Assembly: GCA_021772705.1 (NCBI GenBank)
Contig: JAJFLN010000207.1
Span: 1 to 11,498 of the forward strand
Source of the DNA: Candidatus Cloacimonadota bacterium
GTDB taxonomy: Bacteria; Muiribacteriota; UBA6191; JACPRK01
Direction of reading: 5' to 3'
Length of the DNA stretch: 11,498 bases
Position numbers and translations under genes: made by a program. Within the stretch, counting starts at the first letter, position 1. The number at the start of each line of letters is the position of its first letter. A model generated the notes under the pieces. It saw only the letters and a program-made list of their open reading frames with translations, was not told the DNA's origin and made no database searches. Positions 1 to 5,906 of this stretch are shown piece after piece.

Positions 1-737
1 TGGTCGCCGATCCGCCTCAGGGCCTCCGCGCTTCGCGGACTCTCGGACACATCAGCTGCCAGATCGAGGGCCTCCGTCAAGGGAACCTCTCTCGCCAGGA
101 GCATACCGAGCAACCGGCTCGTCCGGGCCGCCCGTGCCTTCCTCATCACCGTACCGATCACGGGGAGCAGATCCACGATCAACTCCCGGAGACGGCTGCG
201 GGGCAACACCATCAACAGGAGGCAGATGATGGCTGCCGAAAGAGCCAGGGCGCCGGAGGGACCGGAGCGGACGAACAGGTTCGACAGGGTTGGCATGGTC
301 GCGTTCAGGCTCTCGTAGAAGCTGCGAAACTCCGAAATGGCGTAGGCGTAGACAGGCAGGAACAGGGCCGCCATCACCAGAACGAAGCAGGGATAGACCA
401 GGGCGGTGCGCAGCCTCGCCGTCAGGAGCGCCATGGAGCGGTAGTAGTCCTCCAGTTGCCTTACGATCCCCGTCAGGTCTCCGCCCTTTTCTCCGGCGCG
501 GATCATGGAGAGATAGAGCCGTGGAACGCCAGCCACGCGGCTTAGAGCTACCGAAAGCGACTCGCCCGAGTCGAGGCCGGCGGCCGTCTCGTCGCAGAGA
601 TGACGCAGTCGCCTGTCGCTGCTCTCTCTCCCGGCGACCCGGAGACCCTCCGCCAGGGGAAGGTCGCTCTCCACCAGAGCCGTGAGATGCTCGTTGAAAC
701 GGCTCAGCGCCTCGGAACCGATAGACCTGCTTTCCAT
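1..737 (-). CDS. GspF/PilC-family inner-membrane protein (3'-truncated by window edge)
   Basis: Translating the minus strand from the ATG at 737 gives 245 uninterrupted codons running off the left edge, so the C-terminus is missing. Residues about 10-135 form a T2SSF domain with the family's 'AGEKGGDL' signature (81-88) and a first membrane span near 112-134. A second span lies near 161-180. A second T2SSF domain begins near 190 ('LLPVIGTVM') and is cut. GspF/PilC proteins are polytopic inner-membrane platform proteins that contact the secretion or pilus ATPase. The start overlaps the upstream gene's stop as TGATG (739-735), implying translational coupling. It is the second GspF-like protein in a row, which is unusual because most systems carry one. 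I cannot tell type II secretion from type IV pilus use, since no pseudopilin or secretin is in the window. Family confidence is high; the exact system is uncertain. Confidence 0.85.
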   Translation of the reverse strand, partial: MESRSIGSEALSRFNEHLTALVESDLPLAEGLRVAGRESSDRRLRHLCDETAAGLDSGESLSVALSRVAGVPRLYLSMIRAGEKGGDLTGIVRQLEDYYRSMALLTARLRTALVYPCFVLVMAALFLPVYAYAISEFRSFYESLNATMPTLSNLFVRSGPSGALALSAAIICLLLMVLPRSRLRELIVDLLPVIGTVMRKARAARTSRLLGMLLAREVPLTEALDLAADVSESPRSAEALRRIGD

Positions 738-1774
738 CAGACCAGCTCCCGGATGGCCATCTCGGCCATGTCGTTGAAGGCCAGGAACATGCTGCCGGCG
801 AGCAGCGCCGTGACCAGGCCGAACGCCAGGGCCAGAACTGGCTCCAGACTGCGCCGGAACCGCTCCAGCCGCTCCGTGGAACGTACCTGAACCTGCAGGC
901 CCACTCGCGACAGCCGCTCCGGCATGCCCGCCGTTCCTTCCGCCAGGGCGATGCGCCAGGCGTCGGCGCCGGAGATCAACCCGCGGGTCTCCATGGCACT
1001 GGACAGACTCTCTCCGGCGGCAACGGCATCTGCAGCTTTCAGGGCCTGGTCCCGCGAATCATCACTCTCCAGCACCGCCCGGGCTGTCCGGATAGCTTCC
1101 GGCGCTCCGACGCCTCCCTTGAGGAGAGAAGACAGAGTGAGCAGAAATTGTCCCGTCTTGTGGTCCCCGAGGGATGCCCCCACCACGGGAAGGCGGGCGA
1201 TGAGCGCTGACAGGGCTCGCTTGACGATTCGACGCATTCGCTTCGAGACCAGGCAGCCAGCCAGGACCAGGGCCGACAGTCCCAGACCGACCTGGACGGA
1301 ACCAGCCAGGAAGATAAGCAGCCCCGAGATCGCCGAGAGGAAGTCCGTCGCCGCCGATCCATCGGGACCCAGTATGGCCCGGCGAATCGACAGCATTTGC
1401 GGTATCACGAAGGCTGTTGCGGCCCCAAAGAAACCCGTCACGATCAGGGCGATGGTGCCGTAGAGGACCGAGACGTGAAGGGGGCGCAAGACGCCTCTGG
1501 ATCGGTGGGAGGACTCCTGAAGCTGGCTCAGGGCTCCCGCCATGTCCTCCGATTCCTCCGCTGCGGCAACCACGGCAACCTCACTCTGGGTGAAGAGCTG
1601 GTCCTCCTTCTGCATCGACAGCGACAGGGGAGTTCCTGCCTGCATCCGGCGGCCGATTCTCTGGTAGGCGTTCGGCTGCTCCGAGCCGTCGCCCAGGAGG
1701 TTCAACTCCTTGCTCAGAGAGAGATCGAGCCTATTCAGCATCGTGATGTAGCGGTAGAAGAAAGGGTGGTCCAT
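737..1774 (-). CDS. GspF/PilC-family inner-membrane platform protein
   Basis: A 345-residue protein with two T2SSF-type helical domains and three hydrophobic spans (about 102-125, 147-173 and 311-333), which is the usual GspF topology. The first domain contains 'EVAVVAAAEESEDMAGAL' (65-82), a diverged form of the GspF 'AGE..G.L' signature. The second contains 'SLLKGGVGAPEAI' (216-228) and 'ALAEGTAGMPERL' (276-288), which fits the canonical pattern better. The length is slightly below the usual 390-405 residues because the N-terminal region before the first domain is short. It lies 23 nt after the GspE-like ATPase and overlaps the next gene by 1 nt, so the three minus-strand genes look like one operon. 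The expected role is inner-membrane platform of a type II secretion or type IV pilus-like machine. No strong Shine-Dalgarno is visible. The start fits because hydrophilic sequence leads directly into the first domain. Confidence 0.86.
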   Translation of the reverse strand: MDHPFFYRYITMLNRLDLSLSKELNLLGDGSEQPNAYQRIGRRMQAGTPLSLSMQKEDQLFTQSEVAVVAAAEESEDMAGALSQLQESSHRSRGVLRPLHVSVLYGTIALIVTGFFGAATAFVIPQMLSIRRAILGPDGSAATDFLSAISGLLIFLAGSVQVGLGLSALVLAGCLVSKRMRRIVKRALSALIARLPVVGASLGDHKTGQFLLTLSSLLKGGVGAPEAIRTARAVLESDDSRDQALKAADAVAAGESLSSAMETRGLISGADAWRIALAEGTAGMPERLSRVGLQVQVRSTERLERFRRSLEPVLALAFGLVTALLAGSMFLAFNDMAEMAIRELV

Positions 1775-1797
1775 GGTTGCATTATGTCAGACCGGCT

Positions 1798-2979
1798 TCA
1801 GGGGCCGCTGTTCCCCAGGACACGGCAGGCCTCTCCTCGGCTTGTCTCACCGGCTCCGATTCTCTGTTCGGCGCAGTCTTTCAGTGTCGCAGTTCGGCGG
1901 TCGCCCAGCTGCCGGGCCAGCTCCCTCGAGCTGAGGCCCTGCCGAAGGGCCTGGGAGGTGTCGGCATCGACGGGTAGCAGCTCTGCCAGGGGGAGCCTTC
2001 CGTCGAAGCCAGTCTGTCTGCAGGCATCACATCCGGCGGGCTCCCATTCCCTGTCGCTCACTTGCCGGCGGCAAGAGGGGCAGAGGCGGCGAACCAGCCT
2101 CAGAACCAGGACGGCTGCCACGGCGGAGGCAGCCATGAAGGGCTCCACGCCGAGGGAAACCAGCCTCAGAAAGGCATCGGGGCCGTCGGCGGCGTGAACG
2201 CTGGTCAGTACCAGGTGACCTGTCAGGCCAGCTTCCACGGAGATACCAGCGGTCTCGGAGTCTCGGATTTCGCCGAGCAGCAGGACCTCCGGATCCTGTC
2301 GCAGCAAGGAACGGAGAGCCCTGGCGTAGGTGAGGTCCTGGGCCGTGTTGACTGCCGTCTGATGGACACCTGGCAACTCGCGCTCCACCGGGTCTTCCAC
2401 GGAGACAAGATTGGCGAACTGGCCTCTCTGCTTCAGCAGATAGGCGAGACAGGCGTAGAGAGTGGTGGTCTTGCCCGACCCCGCAGGCCCCGCCACGAGC
2501 AACAGTCCCTGTGGGCGGGAGAGGCTCTGTTCGATCCCCGAAACGATGGCCTCCGGAAGTCCGAGCCCCCCCAGCTCCAGCTCCGACAGGCTCCTGCGGA
2601 ACAGGCGGCAGACCGCTCTCTCGCCCCGCACGGTGGGGAAGAAGGAAGCCCGCACATCGTGCTCGACACCGTCCAGGGTGTGTCGCAGATGGCCCTCTTG
2701 AGGGACTTCACGCCTGTAGACCACCAGCTTCGACAGGACCTTCAGCCGGGAGATGGCGCGCTCCGCCAGTGTCAGGGAGACGCCTTCAACGTCCTCGAAC
2801 ACGCCGTCGACCCGGAACCGGATTCGATATCCTTGAGGCGCGGGCTCCAGGTACGCATCGGTGGCGTCACGGGTCACGGCCTCATTCAGCATAGCCGCCA
2901 CGAAGTCCGGCACGTTTCGCTCGTCCGGATCCGCCGAGGCTGCCGCCACTTGCTCCATCAGTCTGGTCATCTCACTCAT
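1798..2979 (-). CDS. gspE: GspE/PilB-family secretion ATPase, short form
   Basis: A 393-residue T2SSE-family ATPase that would power assembly of a type II secretion or type IV pilus-like system at the cytoplasmic face. Visible motifs are the N2-type 'ATDAYLEP' (39-46, a variant of ASDIHLEP), Walker A GPAGSGKT (164-171), the Asp box around VEDPVE (194-199), Walker B LLLGEIRD (233-240), the His box GHLVLTSVHA (254-263), and the zinc tetracysteine C300/C303 and C317/C320 typical of GspE and PilB. Full-length relatives have roughly 500-560 residues, so this one lacks the N-terminal N1 domain that normally docks to GspL or PilM-type partners. I chose ATG 2979. The frame stays open upstream to 4041, but that part is antisense to the E1 gene and unlike any ATPase. 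GspE versus PilB cannot be settled from this window. Confidence 0.9.
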   Translation of the reverse strand: MSEMTRLMEQVAAASADPDERNVPDFVAAMLNEAVTRDATDAYLEPAPQGYRIRFRVDGVFEDVEGVSLTLAERAISRLKVLSKLVVYRREVPQEGHLRHTLDGVEHDVRASFFPTVRGERAVCRLFRRSLSELELGGLGLPEAIVSGIEQSLSRPQGLLLVAGPAGSGKTTTLYACLAYLLKQRGQFANLVSVEDPVERELPGVHQTAVNTAQDLTYARALRSLLRQDPEVLLLGEIRDSETAGISVEAGLTGHLVLTSVHAADGPDAFLRLVSLGVEPFMAASAVAAVLVLRLVRRLCPSCRRQVSDREWEPAGCDACRQTGFDGRLPLAELLPVDADTSQALRQGLSSRELARQLGDRRTATLKDCAEQRIGAGETSRGEACRVLGNSGP

Positions 2980-3096
2980 TCTAGCGCCCCAGGGCGGTCG
3001 GGTCACAGATCCCCGTGAAACCTCCCGGAGGGTCTGTCTGTACTTCCGCTCCTGTGACGGCGATGCTATGATCGGCGGCGACAGTGGAGCGTCCCA
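2980..3096. promoter_or_regulatory. divergent intergenic region between ATPase and E1 genes
   Basis: These 117 bp separate two divergently transcribed units, so promoters for both must start here or just inside the genes. On the plus strand TATGAT (3067-3072) is a good -10-like hexamer 24 nt before the E1 start, but no convincing -35 lies 16-18 bp upstream (TTCCGC at best). A TGGAG Shine-Dalgarno (3085-3089) sits 7 nt before the E1 ATG. A 7-bp inverted repeat, GTCACAG (3002-3008) and CTGTGAC (3052-3058), flanks the middle of the region, but a pair of that length is not significant in so short a stretch. On the minus strand I see no clear promoter for the ATPase gene. Confidence 0.45.
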
Positions 3097-4281
3097 ATGG
3101 CAGATGACAGCATGTTCCTCGATGAGAGCGACCGCTACTCGCGGCTTCGGCTCATCAGCTGGTGGGAGCAGGAGAAGATAGCAGGCGCCCGGATCATGGT
3201 TGCCGGGGCCGGCGCCTTGGGCAACGAAGTGCTGAAGAACCTGGCTCTTCTCGGAGTGGGCCGCGTGTTCCTCCTGGATTTCGACGACGTGGAGAACTCC
3301 AATCTCTCTCGATCCGTCCTGTTCCGGGTTGACGACGAGGGCCAGCCCAAGGCGGACTGCGCCGCCCGAGGATTGCGGGATATCAACGGAGAGATTCGCG
3401 TCGAGGCTCGGAAGGCGAATGTCATGACCGATATCGGCCTCGGCATCTTCCGGGAAATGAACCTGGTGATCGGCTGTCTCGACAACCGGGAGGCCCGTCT
3501 CTGGCTGAACCGAAGCTGCTGGAAGGTCAACGTGCCCTGGGTGGACGGAGGAATCCAGGAGATCGCTGGCGTGGTGAAGGTCTTCATGCCCCCCGGCGGT
3601 TCCTGCTACGAGTGCACCATGACGGAGGCGGACTACCGTCTCATCAATCTCCGCTACTCCTGCCCGCTCCTCCGGAGGGAGGACCTGCTTCAGGGCAAGG
3701 TGCCCACGGCGCCGACCATCGCGTCGGTCATCGCCGGATTGCAGACCCAGGAGGCGTTGAAGCTGCTTCACGGGATGGATGACTTCGCTGGCAAGGGGAT
3801 GGTCTTCAGCGGCATGGGCAACAACTTCTACACCACCGCTTTCCCCAGGAAGGAAGATTGCCTCTCCCACGAGACCTATCCCGATGTTCAGGGCTTGCCC
3901 CTCTCGGCGAAGGATACTAGCGCGGAGAGCCTCTTCGAGGCTGCGGCTCCCCACTTCAAAACCGAGAGTTCCGCTCCCATCAAGCTGGTCCTGGACCGGG
4001 ATCTCCTGCTCCACCTCAGCTGCCAGGCATGCGACCTGCATCGCCAGATCAACCGGCCGTTGATGACGGTGAGTCAGAAGGAAGGGGTCTGCACCGGCTG
4101 CGGCGAAGACATGATCACCAGCATCACCAATGAGATCCGGCAGGACTCCGAGACGGCGAAGTTGACCCTGGCAGAGGCGGGAATCCCCCCGTACGATATC
4201 CTACGAGTAACCCGAGGGGACGAATCGTGCTTCTTCTGTCTTGAAGAAGATCGAGCGACAGCCCTCGGGGAAGTCTTATGA
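3097..4281 (+). CDS. ThiF/E1-like ubiquitin-activating enzyme with extra zinc-ribbon tail
   Basis: A 394-residue E1-superfamily adenylating enzyme. Visible motifs are the ATP loop GAGALG (37-42), the acidic D61/D63/D64 strand end, the arginine-finger segment SNLSR (68-72, eukaryotic SNLNR), K85 in GQPKA, and the D129-N130 Mg/ATP motif. CYEC (170/173) follows, then C189 in 'RYSCPLL', spaced like the catalytic cysteine of ThiF/UBA3 enzymes, and the terminal helix 'PTIASVIAGLQTQEALKLL' region (206-224). Beyond about residue 230 there is an extension with CxxC pairs at 309/312, 332/335 and 378/381. With 170/173 that makes eight paired cysteines, enough for two zinc sites. The expected reaction is ATP-dependent adenylation of the downstream UBL's C-terminal Gly, thioester formation, and transfer to the E2. 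It is the first gene of the four-gene operon, with TGGAG 7 nt before the ATG. An alternative role in sulfur transfer (ThiF/MoeB) is unlikely given the adjacent E2 and JAMM genes. Confidence 0.93.
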   Translation: MADDSMFLDESDRYSRLRLISWWEQEKIAGARIMVAGAGALGNEVLKNLALLGVGRVFLLDFDDVENSNLSRSVLFRVDDEGQPKADCAARGLRDINGEIRVEARKANVMTDIGLGIFREMNLVIGCLDNREARLWLNRSCWKVNVPWVDGGIQEIAGVVKVFMPPGGSCYECTMTEADYRLINLRYSCPLLRREDLLQGKVPTAPTIASVIAGLQTQEALKLLHGMDDFAGKGMVFSGMGNNFYTTAFPRKEDCLSHETYPDVQGLPLSAKDTSAESLFEAAAPHFKTESSAPIKLVLDRDLLLHLSCQACDLHRQINRPLMTVSQKEGVCTGCGEDMITSITNEIRQDSETAKLTLAEAGIPPYDILRVTRGDESCFFCLEEDRATALGEVL

Positions 4282-4340
4282 TGCGATACTGCAGACGCCC
4301 ACCGGTAGCTGCCCGATATGCAGCAAGGAGGAACCCCTGA
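4278..4340 (+). other. possible 20-codon coupling ORF between E1 and UBL
   Basis: A 20-codon reading frame starts at the ATG overlapping the E1 stop (ATGA, 4278-4281) and ends at a TGA overlapping the UBL ATG (TGATG, 4338-4342). It contains the UBL Shine-Dalgarno. The Arg/Pro-rich product looks like ordinary out-of-frame GC-rich sequence and resembles no protein I know. If translated, it could pass terminating ribosomes from E1 to the UBL start. It may equally be chance. Confidence 0.2.
4325..4331 (+). promoter_or_regulatory. strong Shine-Dalgarno fixing the UBL start
   Basis: AAGGAGG lies exactly 8 nt before the ATG at 4340. This is the best ribosome binding site in the window. It argues for the 100-residue UBL over a longer in-frame reading that begins with TTG at 4241, overlaps E1 and adds 33 residues. 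It would also favour abundant UBL translation relative to the enzymes, whose sites are weaker. Confidence 0.8.
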
Positions 4341-4642
4341 TGGATGATAAGGGCGAGAAGCTCGGCATCCGCGTTACATTTCTGGATCAGACAGGCGCCA
4401 AGAGTGTTCAGGCCGTCATCGCCGAGAAGGTGCGGGTCAAGAAGATCATTCCCAACATCATCACGAAGATGAAGCTGCCCGTGACCAGCCCCGACGGGAC
4501 GCCGATGAGCTACAGTCTCGACCACAAGGAAGGCGGAAAGCGTCTTCTGGAAGATCAGACCCTCACCGATGCGGGGGTCAAAGATGGGGATCACCTGATC
4601 GTCTATCCCGAGATCGTGGCCGGTGCCACGAAGCAGGGCTGA
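4340..4642 (+). CDS. bacterial ubiquitin-like modifier (beta-grasp), terminal Gly
   Basis: A 100-residue protein whose predicted pattern fits a ubiquitin fold. Strand 1 is 'IRVTFLDQTG' (10-19), strand 2 'SVQAVIAE' (22-29), the helix 'VRVKKIIPNIITKM' (31-44), a central strand 'MSYSLDHKEGGKRLL' (56-70), and then 'EDQTLTDAGVKDGDHLIVYPE' (71-91), matching ubiquitin's 'L.D..I..GS.L.L' region. It ends ATKQG with the stop directly after G100, so it has one terminal glycine rather than a di-glycine, and no cleavable tail. Its place between E1 and E2 genes identifies it as the modifier of this system. The E1 would adenylate G100 and the E2 would pass it to a target amine. There is a single beta-grasp domain, unlike tandem ISG15-like UBLs. 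Lysines that could support chains include K7, K21, K30, K34, K35, K43, K45, K63, K67, K81 and K98. The fold is inferred from pattern and context, not measured. Confidence 0.85.
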   Translation: MDDKGEKLGIRVTFLDQTGAKSVQAVIAEKVRVKKIIPNIITKMKLPVTSPDGTPMSYSLDHKEGGKRLLEDQTLTDAGVKDGDHLIVYPEIVAGATKQG

Positions 4643-4665
4643 GGAGCGGCTGCAGGCCAGCAGGG

Positions 4666-5295
4666 ATGTACGAGTCACCCAGGGACCGACGGTTGCGCTC
4701 CGATTTCAGGGCCATCACTCGGATCAAATCCCAGAGTTCCATCGTCGACTTCGAGGGCTTCGATAGTCCACCTCAGCGGTACCTGTTGACCTTTCGAGGC
4801 CGAGGCCTCATGCAGCCTCCCAACACGGATGATGTGGTCTACTCCGACTTTCATCAATGTGAGATTCGCCTGTCCAGCAGCTATCCCAGGAACAAGCCGG
4901 ACCTGAAATGGAAGACGCCTATCTTTCATCCCAACATCTCCGCCCTCGGCCAGGTGTGCCTGGGTGGGTACTCCACCAACTGGGTTCCCAGCCTCAATCT
5001 GGACGAGCTCTGCGAGATGCTCTGGGACATGATCCGCTACGCCAACTACGACGTGAAGAGTCCTTACAACTACAAGGCAGCCCGATGGGTCGAGCGTCAG
5101 AGGATCTACGAGTTCCCCTGCGACGGAAGGACCCTGAAGGACAAGCTGGCGAGTGGACTCGTCAGCGCCGATGACCCGATCCCGGAATTGACCCCGACTC
5201 CACCCACGGAGCCGGAAATCATGTTCCTCGATTCCGACACCCGATCTGAGGAAGATGACGAGCCAGAGCTCTTTGTCATCAGCGACGATCGCTGA
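4666..5295 (+). CDS. E2 ubiquitin-conjugating-enzyme-like protein
   Basis: A 209-residue UBC-fold protein. Residues about 8-130 follow the E2 layout. The N-terminal helix is 'RRLRSDFRAITRIK' (8-21), followed by the strand 'YLLTFRGRG' (39-47) and 'FHQCEIRLSSSYP' (62-74). Next come the complete HPN motif (H88-P89-N90), catalytic C98 in 'GQVCLGG', W106-x-P108, and 'LNLDELCEMLWDMIRY' (110-125), matching the helix after the active site. The retained HPN and Cys indicate an active conjugating enzyme rather than a UEV. Residues about 163-209 form a Pro/Asp/Glu-rich, probably disordered acidic tail absent from minimal E2s. It would take the UBL from the E1 as a C98 thioester and transfer it to a target lysine. 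The gene lies 23 nt after the UBL. The ATG at 4666 lacks a good Shine-Dalgarno, but the first helix begins right after it, so the start is plausible. Confidence 0.93.
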   Translation: MYESPRDRRLRSDFRAITRIKSQSSIVDFEGFDSPPQRYLLTFRGRGLMQPPNTDDVVYSDFHQCEIRLSSSYPRNKPDLKWKTPIFHPNISALGQVCLGGYSTNWVPSLNLDELCEMLWDMIRYANYDVKSPYNYKAARWVERQRIYEFPCDGRTLKDKLASGLVSADDPIPELTPTPPTEPEIMFLDSDTRSEEDDEPELFVISDDR

Positions 5296-5305
5296 ACCGG
5301 GGGCC

Positions 5306-5851
5306 ATGTCCCTGCAGGCCACTGAGATGCAAACCCTCAAGCCAGAGGAGAGAATCCTTCCTACGAAGGATCCTGCCCTGAAGATCAAGGCCGTCAACAA
5401 GGCCAACGACGATGACCTGCCCATCTTCATTCACGAGAAGGTGCTCAAGGAGATCATCGCCTACTCCAGGACCGACAAGGACCGGGAGCTGGGCGGTGTC
5501 CTGGTCGGCGGCTTCTACGTCGACAGCGGTCAGGAGTTCATCGAGATCGAGAGCTATCTGGAGGCCAGCAAGGGAGTCGGCCAGACCGCGTCGTTCACCT
5601 TCACCCACGATGCCTGGTCAGATATCCACGAGCGCCTCAAGGACGACACCAAGGTTCTGGTGGGGTGGCACCATACTCATCCGACCTTCGGCTGCTTTCT
5701 GTCGAGCCACGATCGGTTCATTCACGACAACTTCTTCAACCTTCACTGGCAGGTCGCCCTCGTCGTAGATCCCTGCAGGAATACCCTGGCCTTCTTCCAG
5801 TGGAGGGGGACTGACGTGGTGGACTGCGGCTTTCACCTGATCGTGAAGTGA
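5306..5851 (+). CDS. JAMM/MPN+ metalloprotease (JAB1-like deconjugase)
   Basis: A 181-residue JAB/MPN-domain zinc protease. The full JAMM set is present: E61 in 'RELGGVLVGG' (60-69, numbered from this start), then 'HTHPTFGCFLSSHD', giving H123 and H125, S133 and D136 in H-x-H-x7-S-x2-D spacing. This is nearly the eukaryotic Rpn11/CSN5 form HSHPxxGCWLSxxD, and 'VVDPCRNT' later matches the VxDP strand of those enzymes. It should hydrolyse the isopeptide bond after the UBL's terminal Gly. Since the UBL already ends in Gly, deconjugation is likelier than precursor processing. Two starts are possible: ATG 5306, 10 nt after the E2 stop, or ATG 5255, adding 17 residues and overlapping E2 by 41 nt behind a GAGGAAG. 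Both Shine-Dalgarno matches are poor, and I chose 5306 because the extra residues look unstructured. Last gene of the ubiquitin-like set. Confidence 0.93.
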   Translation: MSLQATEMQTLKPEERILPTKDPALKIKAVNKANDDDLPIFIHEKVLKEIIAYSRTDKDRELGGVLVGGFYVDSGQEFIEIESYLEASKGVGQTASFTFTHDAWSDIHERLKDDTKVLVGWHHTHPTFGCFLSSHDRFIHDNFFNLHWQVALVVDPCRNTLAFFQWRGTDVVDCGFHLIVK

Positions 5852-5876
5852 AGTTGCCAGAACAGGCCCCCCGGAA

Positions 5877-5903
5877 ACCGGTGGCCATGAACGCCACTCC
5901 GGT
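5877..5903 (+). other. hairpin just upstream of pepE start
   Basis: ACCG-GTGGC (5877-5885) can pair with GCCAC-(TC bulge)-CGGT (5893-5903) around a 7-nt loop, giving a 9-bp stem with one 2-nt bulge. It ends 3 nt before the pepE ATG and has no T-run, so it is not a standard intrinsic terminator. It covers the place where a ribosome binding site should be and could lower pepE translation or mark an operon boundary. It might also be a chance GC-rich fold. Confidence 0.35.
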
Positions 5904-5906
5904 CAC

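Noticed and set aside
290..1463. Several plus-strand open frames over the GspF genes (290-685, 600-890, 924-1463).
   Set aside because: Arg/Ser/Pro-rich translations with no domains, opposite to clearly coding GspF frames.
3002..3058. Inverted repeat GTCACAG / CTGTGAC as a possible operator pair in the divergent region.
   Set aside because: A 7-bp inverted match with free spacing is expected about 0.4 times by chance in a stretch this size, so it is not evidence alone.
2980..4041. Minus-strand frame open continuously upstream of the GspE start, which would give a 747-residue protein.
   Set aside because: It is antisense to the E1 gene, whose motifs are unmistakable, and its translation resembles no ATPase domain. 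GspE starts naturally at 2979.
4211..4339. In-frame N-terminal extension of the UBL from TTG 4241, or a programmed +1 shift from E1 into the UBL frame giving an E1-UBL fusion with an extra CPIC motif.
   Set aside because: E1 ends plausibly in its own frame, no slippery sequence is seen, and a perfect AAGGAGG sits 8 nt before ATG 4340.
5255..5305. Upstream ATG for the JAMM gene, overlapping E2 by 41 nt.
   Set aside because: Not excluded, only disfavoured: the added 17 residues look unstructured, and ATG 5306 sits 10 nt after the E2 stop. Comparison with orthologues would decide.
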